Origin: Petrolisthes cinctipes
Taxonomy: Eukaryota; Arthropoda; Malacostraca; Decapoda; Porcellanidae
DNA length: 64,000 nt
NCBI GenBank assembly: GCA_033782935.1
Contig: JAWQEG010001559.1
Span: 3,626,501 to 3,690,500, forward strand
Reading direction: 5' to 3'
The translations under genes were made by a program, and so were the position numbers. Of this stretch, positions 36,605 through 48,514 are shown in pieces. Position 1 is the stretch's first letter. Each line of letters starts with the position of its first letter. The notes under the pieces are model-generated. The model saw nothing but the letters and a program-made list of their open reading frames with translations. It was not told the DNA's origin and ran no database searches.

Positions 36605-36920
36605 TTCCAGGAGAGAGAAAGCTGTTATGTACCTATCTGAACGACCACTTTACACATTCCCGTAAACCGGGATGTGTTGTTCAGATTCAGTCTGCACTAT
36701 ACCATCTGAGAATGAATCACAGGCTCTGTGCTCAGAAATCATTTCGAAGATCGTTGCGTACGCATAATTGAACCGAGGTGATTTCACTAGTATCTGCCCT
36801 TCGTTGATCACATTTTTTTCGCGGACCGCATACAGTACCCTTCTCCCTCTACAGTGTTCTACACTCCAGCTTCGTGTGCGACGATGGTCTCTTGCGGTCT
36901 GTAAAGGAATACCCAGGATC
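36605..36920 (-). repeat. Dispersed repeat related to 47700-47965
   Basis: Minus strand matches 47700-47965 block by block (cgaagggcagatacNagt, cacatcccggtttacggg, gaaagctgtta on the other strand). It lacks the inverted ends seen at 47635-48030. The flanks 36147-36604 and 36921-37680 show nothing I can classify. Confidence 0.65.
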
Positions 36921-37689
36921 TTGTATATTATTGAGGCTTGACCATTCTGAGGCTGAGTAAAACGAGGATAAAAACCATATAAATGTATTCACAACTTAAA
37001 TCCAAACAAGTAGTTTAGGTACCCCACAACATTAAACATATAATGAATCACTAAATCCCCGCTAGGCAATTCCCTGTCAGTGGTATCGCACTAGGAGAGT
37101 CAGGTTTATGGCACCTCACACCCGCCCCATAGTCCCGGTGACTGGTTCGAAGCACTCTACTGGCCACACCGGCTCACATCCACCATCAACAGCTATGGGA
37201 CCCCCACAATCTCCAATATAAATACCACCGGCAGGGGATACTGCTCCTCGAGGCTATGGGTCACCATCCAACAACAAGGAGTAGTGGATAACCTCACCAC
37301 TGCCTCCACCGATACATCTACAGGGTGCCTTTCTCGCCCGGCCCTTGACGAGGGTAGGATCCCGCCTCCTAAGTTGAAAACCACAGTAATTAGCACAGCC
37401 CCAATGTTAACACTTAATAAATCGCAGATGACACGCACACGTTAACATATAGCACTGAAGAATCTCGTTATTCTGAGGAACATAATCAATACATTTCAAG
37501 GGCACAATAGCAATCTAAGGAGAACACCAGGTAGTCTTACCGTCGTGTCTGGAGGTTGAAAATCTAGTGAGGAAAGAATCCACAGGAAAACCCCAAGACA
37601 AGTCCGATGTAGCTCGAAATGGAACTCGTGAGGGCCTTATTAGTTCCTTAGTATGAACCCATACAATTAATTACATAAATTTTGCTTAT

Positions 37690-40280
37690 TCCCTCACATG
37701 GCTCTGCTTGTGTTTATTTTTGGTGACTTCCAGTTCTGTGTATGCCTGACCCTTCTCTACCTGGGACTCCAGGGTGTCCAGGCCGAGGTTCATATGGATG
37801 CTGTTGTTTCCTCGGTCATCCCCCTCAGACCTGGATTCAGGGTCTACAGTGCAGTGGAGTGCTTCTGAGAAGAGGAAGAAGTCGTCGTAAAAAGGAATCT
37901 GACCACTCCTCCAAGCGACGTCGCCACTCCTCTTTCTCTTCAAAAGGCTCCTTGTGGACAGATGATATTCTACGCCTCCTAACGGACATGGTATCGAGTT
38001 TACTGGCAGGTAACCAACCCTCCAATTTCTTGTCCGTGGTTCCATCTCAGAGTGTACCACCACAGGTGACCTGTGTAGTGGACATTTTGCTCGAGCAGTT
38101 AGCCCCAGTCCCTACAGTTGAGCCAGCCTTGTCTCCAGCTCCATCCAACATGTCTGAGGAGGATGAGCCGGCTGTGGATAGCGGAACTGGTGTTGAGTTT
38201 ACGAGCAGGTAACCAACCCTCCGGTTTCTCTCCCGTGGTTCCATCTCAGCGTGCACCACCATAGGTGACCAGTGTGGTGGATGTATCGTTCGAGTAGTTA
38301 GCTCCAGCCCCTACTGTTGAGCCCGCCTTGTCTCGATCTCCATCTAACCTGTCTGAGGAGCTGGATGAGCCGACTGTGTTGTGGGTGGACGAGCCCGGTG
38401 TCCTGATACTGACTTCGGTCGCATCTAGGCTCTCTAGGGATGATACTGAGCCTGTGTTCCAGTGTAGACATGCAGTTCTGGCTTCATCCGAGGCTGGTGT
38501 TGCTCATGGTAGTCAGTCCTTCTCAGACCTCGGCTCCACCCACCTCAACTGATTCGTCTGTTAATCGGAGAGATGACCCTGACTCAGACCATGTCCCTAT
38601 CAGCTGGTCACTTTTTCCTGAAAACTGGTCGTTTAAGTGGGCCGAAAATATGCTGAGTGCTTGATCTCCTAACCCTATTGTACCTGAAGGCTTCAAGAAG
38701 AGGGAAGACGTAATATTCAAGTGGTTTACTGCGGATGACTGGGCACAGTACCTGCAGTATACGTCTCGACCTCTTTCCTAACTACTCCCAGCCCCTTCAC
38801 AGGTCTCGGTACAGCGATGGGGGAAAATATGGGTTCACTACTTTAGTCGAAAGTGCTCAACCTCGGCAACGCTTCGACGACAGACAGGACAGATGGTTTG
38901 TTTGGCAACTGTCTTTCTGTGTCAGATGGCCAGAACCTTGGTACTTTCAACAAACTTTTGGACCTACCTGGCATGCTGGACCTGGCACAGGAACAGCCCA
39001 AGGCATTCTCCTCCAAGAGGCCTGTGCCACCCTCCTTTCCAGTTTGTCTGAGGGGCGACATAGCCCCACCTGGCTAAAAGGAAAGGTAAAGGAAACCAGC
39101 AAAAGAAAGGAATGTTTCCATACAGTTGAGGGAACCCGACTCCAAACTCCTCTCGTCTAAGTATGAGGCCAGGGAGGAATTGGCTCATCTACTCTCTGCC
39201 ACTTCTCCTCTCCTGAAGGTGTGGATGTCCAGACTGGCGTCAGAAGTTCTTATCCTAACAAGATATGTTTTTCACCGCTTACTGTTGTTTAGGCTTTACT
39301 GCAATGTTTCTTTTGTGCAACATAATTTTTCTTCAGTAAATCCCTTTTTCTATTCCCCAAGGGATATGTTGATGGCCTTTTTCTTTGGTGACGGACGGCC
39401 TGTCATTGATGCAGGTTTCGCCATTCCACAGGCAGCTCAGCATCTGGCAGAGACTAGACTGGCAGCCCAACTTTTGGCGGCCAAGGACGTACCTCAGTCG
39501 ACTTGTCGAGGCGTGGTTAGAGCTGCTCTCTTTTCTCCCGGTCTCTTCGACCAAACTGCAACTGACCAGATTCAAGCTCCGATTATCAAGGTGTTGTTTC
39601 CTATGCCCCGCTCTCAGCAACGGTTCAGATCTGCCACTATTACAATATAGGCACAATCCACTCCTTCAGGTTTTCATAGAACTACTCCAGTACCTCAACA
39701 TAGGTATTTTCAGCGTGCTTCCTGGCAATCCTCATTTTAACGAATATGAAATCTAAGGTCTTTGTCACATGATTTTATTTACCCTGCCTTATATTCATTC
39801 TATGTCTCTACCATACACTATTCCCAGACCCAGTCCCAACCTCCACATGCCAGACATGGCGCTCAGTCGTTGCGTCAGTTCGAGAGGACCAGACCGGGGT
39901 TCAGGAGCAGCGGCATTGAGGGACGATAGCCAGGCTGTTTTACAGGGTGGCAGTCAGCTGCTCGAATTGTTCACCATGGCCTGTATGGCCTTGGATCACT
40001 CTACCGGTTGGTATGTTGGGATTTGCTGTTCAATCGGCCACACCGGCTGATGTGATTTGACACATGTTGCATAAGGTGGCAAAAAGTGGTATATAGGCTT
40101 GATTGTCGGGGAGTGGATGACCTATTTGACTGTGGTTAGTATAAATTGTAGGCTCCTCATTCATGCGAAGTTGCTACCATCAGGTTTATGATTGAGGGAG
40201 CTGATTCAGTGGCCGGACAAACCAAACAGTACCCTCACACTACACAGGCAGCCTGATTGAAATCAGGTCAGTGTATGCAT
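37690..40280 (+). pseudogene. Gag-like remnant of a retroelement, possibly DIRS-type, copy 2
   Basis: A run of broken frames: SDHSSKRRRHSSFSSKGSLW (37.9 kb), two successive related segments (PSNLSEEL and PSNMSEED, about 38140 and 38340) showing a local duplication, DDWAQYLQYTSRPLS (38.7 kb), SKYEAREELAHLLSATSPLL (39.2 kb) and RDMLMAFFFGDGRPVIDAGF (39.4 kb) followed by AQHLAETRLAAQLL. Shares the last part with copy 1. Identity as a DIRS gag is an inference. Confidence 0.4.
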
Positions 40281-40289
40281 TGAGGGTGC

Positions 40290-40506
40290 TGCTGGTGTAA
40301 CCATGTTCGATTCCCAAGTCAGTGGAATTGTTGGACACTTTTCCTAGCCCCTATGTCCCTGTTCACTTAGCTGTAAGTAGGTACCCGGCTATAAGAGCGA
40401 GGATTGCAACCTTTTAGGCTGGGGGAATGTATTGATCTAACAAGACTGACTGCCTTAATGACCAACACCATTAGTCGATAGGCATAAAGCCCAAAATCTT
40501 TAGTGT
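40290..40506 (+). mobile_element. tRNA-derived SINE (family 1), copy a
   Basis: Head with B box gttcgattccc (about 40307), then gtggaattgttggacactt, a body with taagtaggtacccggct, and a tail with aatgaccaacaccattagtc plus ggcataaagcc. The tail and head wording recur on the minus strand at 53030-53290. The region between the A and B boxes appears deleted. It abuts the LINE-B 3' end. Confidence 0.7.
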
Positions 40507-42146
40507 ACGCTTGGCCAGCGATGAAGTGTTCTATAGTGTTAGCACGAGGTGCTTGACACAACCGACACTCAGTGAAGGGAGGCTCACCCTGCATCCCAGC
40601 ATCCTGCCATGGTGGCCGGTAGCCAAGCCTCAAATGAGCAGAGACTACATTGTGCCTCCGAACCATGAGGCCCCGACGACGGTAGGAATATTTGTGATGG
40701 CAGAGAGATTGTGATGGAGATGCTGAAGGGCCTCTCTGCATCCCTGCGTCGCTGTACAGGGAGGAGAGCAAAGGAGCGGACTCTAGAGAGGTAACATGTC
40801 AGGGAGAGAGGACGTCCAACACCACGAGGAGGCAGATGGCAGGCTTCCTTTGCGAGTCTGTCAACTGTACCATTGTGACGTAAACCTACATGGGATGGCA
40901 CCCATAAAATTTGACAGTCAAGTTACGATGAAGCAATAAGGCCAAAAAAAGACAAAATCTGCTGAACAACAGTAGAGTGTGTGGGCTGAACACTAGAGAG
41001 GGAATGAAGGGCAGGTCTGGAGTCACAAAAAATGCCAGCATTCACTCCACATTGACAAACAAGACTAACAGCATCCAGAATGGCATAAAGTTCACACAAT
41101 GTTGAGCTAGAGTGGTTACAGAAATGACGGTCAACCCAGCCACCTGGTGGGGACTCCATGTAAGGTAAGTAAACTGCACAACCTGCTGTACCATCCATCT
41201 GCAATGAGCCATCAGTGTAGAGGCAGTATGGATCTGTGATGGACGACGTCACTGTTTCTATGTGTTCCACAGCCAACTGCCGCTGTAGAGAAGGCAGTTC
41301 TGACTTGGAAGTAGGTGTAAAGCTAAAGCTCACATCAGGTGTTGGTAGCATCCATGGAGGTGGCCCTGGGGGGATGTCTGCAACCATTATATCTATATTA
41401 AGATTATGGAGCATAGAGGAAACAGACCTTATAAGAGTATGTCCAGCAGGCAGTATGGGAGGGACAGGGGAGTTTGGTCTAAGAGAAGTCTTGACTAACG
41501 GAGAGTAATGGGGTGAAAGATGTGGGAAATTAGAACATTAGAATAAATTCTCTCGACTAATGGGGGGAAGACGCAACTCACGCTGCATATTCACTATCCT
41601 GGTCGACATTGGACAGAATAGAATTATTGTCATTGCTCTATTTTGAATTTTTCTAAAGTTTCCAGAGAAGCCCTAGGAAGTTAAATCAAAGCAGGGGAAA
41701 GGTAATCAACTGAACAGATTAAAGCAATATAGATGGTCCTGGGTACTGGGATGGATATGCCCAAGGAGTTGTTAGTGAGCCATTGAAGTGGTGTAAGTCG
41801 GCGCTGCAGACGATCCAACAAGTCCTGGAAAATGGGATGGTCTTGAGGTCTGGCAGGGACAAACAGCCAAATATTGACTGGTACACCCAGGTAGCGGTAC
41901 TGGGAACACATGGGAATGACAGTCCCTCTAATGGTGAACACTGACCGAGCTTGAGGAAAGCGGCAGGTGAATATTCTGCTCTTATTTGTGGAGACAATAA
42001 TGCCACAGTGAGAGGAGACCACAGAGAAGGAGTCAAGAAACCGCTGGAGATCCCTTGGTCAGGTGGAATGAACATAAATATCATCAGCATTGCACATAAT
42101 TGTAGTTCCAGGAATATCATGGAGAGAAGTGAGCAATCGATGCATC
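40507..42146 (-). pseudogene. LINE-B copy 2: RT C-terminus and RNase H
   Basis: Minus-strand continuation of the LINE at 42464-45940. 41681-42120 carries the RT C-terminal region (CGIIVSTNKSRIFTCR, WLTNNSLGI). 40923-41414 is an RNase H: PYCLYTDGSLQ, STLCELYAILDAV and GIFCDSRPALHSL give the D-E-D residues, and HNGTVDRLAKEA (40584-40901 frame) the last motif. Then a short Cys-containing tail to 40507. Frames are broken between domains. RNase H in a LINE points to the I-like lineages. Confidence 0.85.
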
Positions 42147-42463
42147 AGAATAGTGGTTAGTGTTCTGGACTCATATCCTAGAGGTCGGGAGATCGATCCT
42201 CTCAGGTGAGGGCCTGAGAATATTTATTCTTTCGATTTGAGTTTGAGGCACTAACTATAAGGCCATCGAACGTTGTAAAACACCCTCGTTGGTACCATAA
42301 CAGCTGCAGTAATTGGGAATAACCCTCACTTCCCTCCCTCTGTGGCTGGATACCAGTTTGGAAGTCGTGACGTGTGTGTGTGAGCAGCAGTTGACCTGGG
42401 CCACGTTAACGGGCTTAATTAAGCCTATGTCCAGTGTCGGAACATATATAAAAAAAAAAAAAA
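42147..42463 (+). mobile_element. SINE (family 2) nested in LINE-B, poly-A tail
   Basis: tRNA-like head (gtggttagtgttctggactc, B-box-like gatcgatcctctc), about 240 bp of unrelated body, and a 13-A tail at 42451-42463. It sits in RT sequence of LINE-B copy 2; the paralogous site in copy 3 (about 20755-20785 plus strand) is uninterrupted, which defines the insertion. Only the head is shared with 14927-14965. Confidence 0.7.
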
Positions 42464-44246
42464 TAACAATGGGCTGAGAACATCCCCTTGAGGCGTACAA
42501 AGATGAAAACTGTGCAAAGGACTGAGTGCACCACTGAAAAACACACGGGAGGTCCTGTTACTCAGGTAGTTTTTAATCCATCGTAGTAAATTACCCTTTA
42601 TTCCAAAGTCAACCAGTTGATCCATAATGACGTCTCTATTAGCTACATCGAAGGCACTTCTAAGGTCAATGAAGGCCACCACACTGTCCCTGGTCGACTA
42701 GGCAGTGATGTGTGCTTTGCTAGGGAAGGAAACCAAACAGCCATGGAGAAAGGCGATAGGTATTATTGTGCTGCTGGTCCAGGCTCATGGTACACAACCA
42801 TCAAAGATTGTAAAGTTGAAGTAGAGGGTTCCCAGGAACTTGTTGAACTAGGCACAGCGCAGCATAAGTAATACCATCATCACCAGGAGAAGAAGCTCTA
42901 CCCCGAGTGAGAGCACGGCGCAACTCCTCCTCAGTTATCTCCTCTGCATCATCGTCATCATCTTGCAACAGAGCAGACATTAGACATAGCCGATGGACAG
43001 CAGCACGGAAAGCAAGAGCATCTTGTATGTAGATGGGTAGATTGGCTGGGATAGATTGTTTTGACCAGGCATCGACAAGTTGTTGGGCATATGCGGCGGG
43101 AGTGTGATGACGAGCAGTGGCCGGCATCTTTTTAACAACCTGGCGGATGAGGTGCCACATAGAAGCCACACTTGTTTGCTGGTTGATGATGTCCGTGAAC
43201 CGCTGCCAAGACTCAGTGTGAGCACACTCCTGGAGGGCAAGTAAAGTGTCCCTAGACATCTGGTAATGATGGAGCAGGTCAGGGGTTGGGTTGGCTTCAA
43301 ACAATAGGCCATCACGTTCAGCCTCTTCCTTTGCCTCCTGTATACGTACATCCAGCATCCAGGAGTGGGCAGTATGGCGATGTTGGAGGTGTGGCCGGGT
43401 GACGTATCACCTATAAAAGTCATGAGTAGCAGATACAAGATCAGAGTATAACTTCTCAGGTGAAGATATGTCAAATGTAGGGAATACATGGGCCATAAAT
43501 AAGATGTAAGTTGGGCAACATTTAGGGGGCACAGCAATATGCAAACGAGTGGCTGAAGCACTTGACCCAGCAGTTAGAGAATAATGAAACCGAAGAGCGA
43601 CGTGATCAGAGAATAAGTCTGGCATGGATGAGCACTGGACCTGAGATGCTATCAGGCCAGACGAGAGGATGTAATCCAGAGTACCTCCCCAGCAATGAGT
43701 GGCACCGCCAGTGTCCCAGCGTGTCAGATGATGCTTGCGGATGTATGAAAGGAGATGAACACCATTACGATTAATAGAGCCAGAACCATCATCCAAGTCA
43801 GAATGCCGAGTATTAAAATCTCCCATATACACAATACCACGCACTGTTGGAGAAGGAAGAGCCTCAAGAGTGAGTCTAGCTGGGGCAGAATAGACATTAC
43901 ATAATTGGAGTACTCCATCCCCAGGTAGAACCTCAAATAGCTGAAAGGTCATGTCAGGATCAGAGGAGGTACGGAGAAGGCGATGTGGCAAGGAGCTATG
44001 TATGTAAGTCAGGAGACCATTCCTTACCAGATGAACATATGGCACATAACCTGAGAGGGAAAGAGCTTGCCCAGCAGCGAGCGGCCATCCTGGAAATGCT
44101 TCCTGGAGAAAAATAACACTGGGATGATGACGAAAAACATAGGCCTTGAGTTGAGTGAGCTTAGCATAACTGGTGATACCACATACATTACAGGAGATGA
44201 CATCCAACTGGCAATCACTAGCGAACTTTGTATTTGGAGGTACAGC
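42464..44246 (-). pseudogene. LINE-B copy 2: endonuclease and RT N-terminal half
   Basis: 43407-44276 is a readable APE endonuclease: DVISCNVCGITSYAKL, FLQEAFPGW, VYMGDFNTRHSD, GTLDYILSSG and FSDHVALRFHY supply the N, E, D-x-N and S-D-H residues. 42801-43358 is the linker and RT start (LTRGRASSPGDDGITYAALC), then a deletion, then VVAFIDLRSAFDVANRDVIM and TPQGDVLSPLLF at 42464-42682. Frames are shifted between these blocks, so no functional protein. Confidence 0.85.
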
Positions 44247-44365
44247 CATGGCTGATAGTGTCGGACCAGGGTCCAAGGAGTGTTGGAGAGCAACTGAACA
44301 GAGTTCGAAAAAGTGAGTCTTCTAAACCTCTCTCAATGTTGAGAATGGTTTGGAAAATTCACAAA
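44247..44365. mobile_element. ~119-bp insertion in LINE-B, related to 46629-46797
   Basis: The stretch from gccatggctgatagtgtcgg to the cacaaagccgg end is absent from LINE-B copy 1 (15385-15400 reads straight through) and matches one arm plus loop of the palindrome at 46629-46797. Boundaries are approximate. Confidence 0.6.
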
Positions 44366-45950
44366 GCCGGTAAGTGGGGGCAGATGAGTGACCTGGAGAA
44401 GATGATGGACCAGGGGAAGGAACTGACTTTTAAAGTTTTTCAAGGCGAGAAGCAACAGTATCCAGTCTTTTGGTGAGGGCGGTGACAGTTGAGACGATGA
44501 CCTGCTGAGCCTCAACCAAGGTGGAGAGTTTGGAGTTATTGGCAGCCTGAACATGGCTGTACATTGTGCCATGAGGGTAGCAACAGACTTGCAAAGGGCC
44601 AGGTCCGGAGGCGAGGCAGGGCTGGTGGGAGGACCAGACTGGGGAGGTGACGGTGGTGGAGGCGGCACAATAGTAGAGGCATGAGCCTGGACCTGACGTC
44701 GAGTACATCCATACCACACGTTTTAACCCCTGGCTGAAGGCATCGTGGACCCTTCCATCGAGACGTATCATCAGGAGGTGAAGGCTCAGGGGTGGAGGCA
44801 GCAGGACGTAATGGTTCACCCCTGACAGGACACGTCTTGGAATCATGGTCGGCGGCACACCAGGCACACCTCGGCCTGGCAGAACAATACCGGGAGATGT
44901 GCTCAAGTCCCCAGCACCTGTAGCACCAAGGCTGGTCATTATGAAGTTTCCGGACCTCACACGGTGGAAGACAAGGGAGAAAATCAAAGGAAATCTCAAT
45001 TAGAGGTGGATCGGGTAGACTCCAGACAACAACAATATGGCTAATTGGGGAACCATCTTGGAGAAAACGATGGGCAAAGTACACACCAGGGTATCCCTTG
45101 GCAAGTCAACATCAATAGGAAAACGGGTGAGGATGTAGCTGGGGAACTTATGAGGCCTCTCGGGTTTGTCTTGAAGAATGAGAGACAGAGACAAAAATTC
45201 ACCAGCCTTGACTCTATCAATGATGTCCTGACACTTCCTAGAAATGTAGACAAACCGGGAGGTGACAGCAGCCATCTTGACTTCAGCCAGTTCACGCTGC
45301 AACTGGAAAGCCCTGTTGACATCAGACAACCAACGCAGCTTTGTGTCCGTAGATGGGTTTCCAGAGAAGGAGAGCTTGACATTGTCATTTCTCGGGGCAA
45401 AAGCAGGAAGGTTGGACGAGGGCAAGGAGTTGGTATACAAGGAAGAAACACCAGGGTGAGGCAGAGAAGGTACGTCATGCACAGCTGAAGCACCCTTGGC
45501 AGTCTTGGCAGCTGGAGGCAAACAGTCCACACCATCAGAATCCTGCGAGGAGTCGGAAGAGGCATCAATGGGTCACATGGTAGAAGTTGAGGAGGTGGAC
45601 GGCTGCAACCTGAGCTGCGGGGTGACCAAGGAGAAGGGGGGAGGGTTGCAAGATGGCAGCTCAGACCAGTGGTCCTTAATTGGAGACTCGTCTTCCTCCG
45701 ACATTACCAAGTTGGCCTCCAAGCAGGAATCTGCACTCTCCATCAGGCCAGGCAAGGCCCAGATGGGAAGAAAACAACATGAACAACTAAGCACTCAATC
45801 AGCCAGGGATACACACACACACACAGACAGACAATCACAACAAAACAATACACAGAACCACAACAGACAAACAACACCAGCAACACCACAGAAACAACAA
45901 CACACAAATAAGAATGCAAAAACAACCCAAACGACAACTGGAGTTGTTAC
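44366..45950 (-). pseudogene. LINE-B copy 2: ORF1 and 5' UTR
   Basis: CA-rich 5' leader (45810-45950), ATG at 45704 (MSEEDESPIKDHWSELPS), in-frame TGA at 45573-45575, then DCLPPAAKTAKGAS (45530 on), KLRWLSDVNRAFQLQRELAE, and two zinc knuckles CYRCWGLEHISRYC and CAWCAADHDSKTC (44830-44925), followed by a proline-rich C-terminus. Frameshifts separate the blocks. Gag-like nucleic-acid-binding ORF1, inactive. It and 40507-44246 form the most complete LINE-B copy, about 5.4 kb including nested inserts. Confidence 0.8.
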
Positions 45951-46241
45951 ACTCAGACGCATCTACTCGTCTCAGGCTGTGGAGATAATGTCAATTTTTT
46001 TAAGGAATTCCACTATATGCCAGTATGAGTCATGCTGGAAGAGTTTTTCCTCATATGTGGTTAGTAATAATATCAGTGATATCAATAAATCAGTGGTAGT
46101 TGGCAGGGACACTGAAATGGCAACCTGCAACTCTGGCGGCACATTACTCAGCCCTAGTCGTTCCTTTGCATTTCACCTTTGGAGTCATGGTGGATGAGAG
46201 AGTGCTAATCCTATTGAAAAGAGATATATAATCAGGACACA

Positions 46242-46414
46242 GGCCCGTAGTTTAAAAAAATGTAAGGGTCCTTACTGGAGCTCTATGAATTCTCCAAACT
46301 ACTCCGGGCAACAGATTCCCTATTAGATTTACTGAAGGGTTCTGTGGCCTGGATTATTTTGGGGGATTCATAGAGCTCCAGTAAGGGCCCTTAATTTTTT
46401 TTAAACTACGGGCC
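46242..46414. mobile_element. 173-bp hairpin MITE
   Basis: Arms of about 50 bp (ggcccgtagtttaaaaaaa at the left, inverse at the right), with gagctctatga blocks and a core resembling the TCCTCCAAACTG hairpin family. No coding potential. 45951-46241 holds no recognised feature. Confidence 0.75.
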
Positions 46415-46628
46415 ACAGTCCTAGGAGACCGGAGGCACAAGCCTGGTTCCTCTATAAAGTGTTATCTTTTATGTTATGAAGAAGCGCAGCAGCTACATGA
46501 GTTTCAACTCTTTTCTAGAGCACTGTTTTTAGTTGCGCTAGCCTCAGGTTTTCGGACCTCGCCACTGGCGGCGCTTACACGCCATATAATGTTCACTTCT
46601 TTTGCTCCTAACAACTCCTCAGGTACAG

Positions 46629-46797
46629 CCATGGCTGATAGTGCTGGACCAGGGTCCAAGGAGTGTTGGAGAGCAACTGAACAGAGTTCGAAAACCTCTC
46701 TCAACGTTGAGAATGGTTTGGAAACTTCACTTTTTCGAACTCTGTTCAGTTGTTTTCCAACACTCCTTGGACCCTGGTCCAGCACTATCAGCCATGG
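46629..46797. repeat. Near-perfect 66-bp inverted repeat
   Basis: Arms 46629-46694 and 46732-46797 (ccatggctgatagtgctgga start) differ at only a few positions; loop 37 bp. One arm and loop recurs at 44247-44365. Confidence 0.85.
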
Positions 46798-46799
46798 TT

Positions 46800-47260
46800 A
46801 TACATTATCTCATACGCCTACCTTTTTGGCGAAGAATGAACGTTCTGTTGAGCTGCTGCGCCCCTTCAAATTACCTAGTTGTTAACGTTGTTTTTCACGT
46901 CACCCCTTATGTCCAGTTCATGCTCTAGTGTCGTATACCTAACTGCTACTTCCTGTGCTTACAATAACCCTCTGTTTTATCGTCCCACCTCACACAAGTC
47001 CCTCACAACCAGTTCTATGTCTCGTTTTCTAGGCCGTGTTGTCTCAGATGCTGACCTTGGGCATCCGGCGAGGGCACATGGCATCCGTGGTGTGGCAGCT
47101 TCACTGGCCTTTTTAAGGACTCATTCGCTCTCTCGAGTTAAAGAACTTGGGGGTTGATCCTCGACTGAATCATTCCGCACAAGATATCTGATTCATTCTC
47201 AGCAATCGGTTTCTTGTGTGGCTATGGGCACACCTCCCTGTAAGTAGGGTAGTGACAATA
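46800..47260 (+). pseudogene. Tyrosine recombinase C-terminus (DIRS-like)
   Basis: Across two frames: PVHALVSYTTATSCAYNNPL, SHKSLTTSSMSRFLGRVV, GHPARAHGIRGVAASLAF and LRTHSLSRVKELGG, then, after a stop, SSTESFRTRYLIHS. The R-A-H-x-x-R box and the following E-x-F-x-x-x-Y fit the catalytic end (H-x-x-R...Y) of the tyrosine recombinases used by DIRS retroelements instead of a DDE integrase. Truncated and interrupted by stops. Confidence 0.6.
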
Positions 47261-47634
47261 ACCTCTTGTAAAATGTTGTACTAAGTTTCTATGTGATTTG
47301 ATGGCATTACTATCTGCATATGTTTAATAACTAATGGATATTTTATTTTGGGAAATTTATTTTGTATTAATTTTGGGAAAGTATGGTTGCTCGTTCTATA
47401 ACTTTTAATTGAATGACTTTCTGGTCCTTAGGAAACGAGTACATTCTGTATCTGTCATTTGCTCCTCTGATATATTATCTGTATTTTTTATAAAAGCAAT
47501 TATATATCATGTGCGCTGTACAGTTTGTAATTTTTACCCTTCTTTGTTTTTATCTTGAGTCGTTCTCATGAACTATGGACTACTTCTGACAATTATATAA
47601 GGCTTTCCTCCCACCATCCTCTTGGTATTCGTTG
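47261..47634. other. Spacer, nothing recognised
   Basis: AT-rich; possibly the tail of the recombinase element, but I see no terminal repeat. Confidence 0.4.
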
Positions 47635-48030
47635 AGAATATTCTAGATTGTCACGGCTTCGCCGCTAAATCTACTTTTCTCTACCAATACCTTCCAGCAC
47701 AGACATGTATTCCCATCCTCGTACCCTAGCCTTATTGAAAATTTGTCACGACTTGGGATATAATGTGATCTACGAAGGGCAGATACCAGTGAAGTCACCT
47801 CGGTTCAAGGATGCGTGCGCAACGATCTTCGAAATATTTTCCGAGCACAGAGCCTGTGATTCATTCACAGGAGGGATTGTGCGGACTGAATCTAAACGAC
47901 ACATCCCGGTTTACGGGGAATGTGTTAAGTGGTCGTTCCTATAGGTATGTAACAGCTTTCTCTGTGCTGGACTGTATTTGTAAAAAAAAAGTGGATTTAG
48001 CGACGAAGCCGCGACAATCTAAAATATTCT
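47635..48030. mobile_element. 396-bp element with ~45-bp terminal inverted repeats
   Basis: Ends agaatattctagattgtcac and its inverse near gcgacaatctaaaatattct, both including cggcttcgNcgctaaatc. The interior contains a 79-codon frame (47705-47944) with no recognised domain, and is homologous to 36605-36920 on the other strand. Likely a non-autonomous DNA transposon. Confidence 0.7.
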
Positions 48031-48281
48031 AGCCCTGTGGGGGCTGGCTAGTATTCACAGAGAATAAAGTCAGCCCCCCTGGGCATAAGTCTTCTTTGTC
48101 ATGTAGGTTACTGGACAATCGTGGGAAATTTTAATATATAAATAGGTAACTCAAACAAACTACTATCTATTCTAATTTGTAATTAAGTATTTCCAGATAA
48201 TTAGACAATAATGATTAGCTTACTTTTTGAAAGACTGAAACATTTAGAAATGTCATCTGTGGATGATTATTGTCCAATGTA

Positions 48282-48448
48282 CACTCGCAATCCAAAATAT
48301 GTATCCAGGCTTGCTTCGAATAGCCTGATCGAGTATTAAGCGAGCTCAAGGTAAATATGAAATAGGATAAGCATGTAATTGGTTCGCTAGTATGTCAAAT
48401 GATTTGAAACTTTAACAAGACCTGGTTACAAATTTTGGATTGCGAGTG
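48282..48448. mobile_element. 167-bp MITE (CACTCGCAATCC family), copy 2
   Basis: Same ends and length as 25174-25340, opposite orientation, with TA on both sides (48280-48281, 48449-48450), indicating a Tc1/mariner-type target duplication. Confidence 0.88.
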
Positions 48449-48514
48449 TACCACAAACAAGCAGCTGCTTATTGTGTGTGTGTGTGTGTGTTTGTGTTTG
48501 TGTCATACTCTCAC

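Noticed and set aside
44067..44476. Plus-strand frames over LINE-B copy 2
   Set aside because: Antisense shadows of the LINE-B ORF1 and endonuclease.
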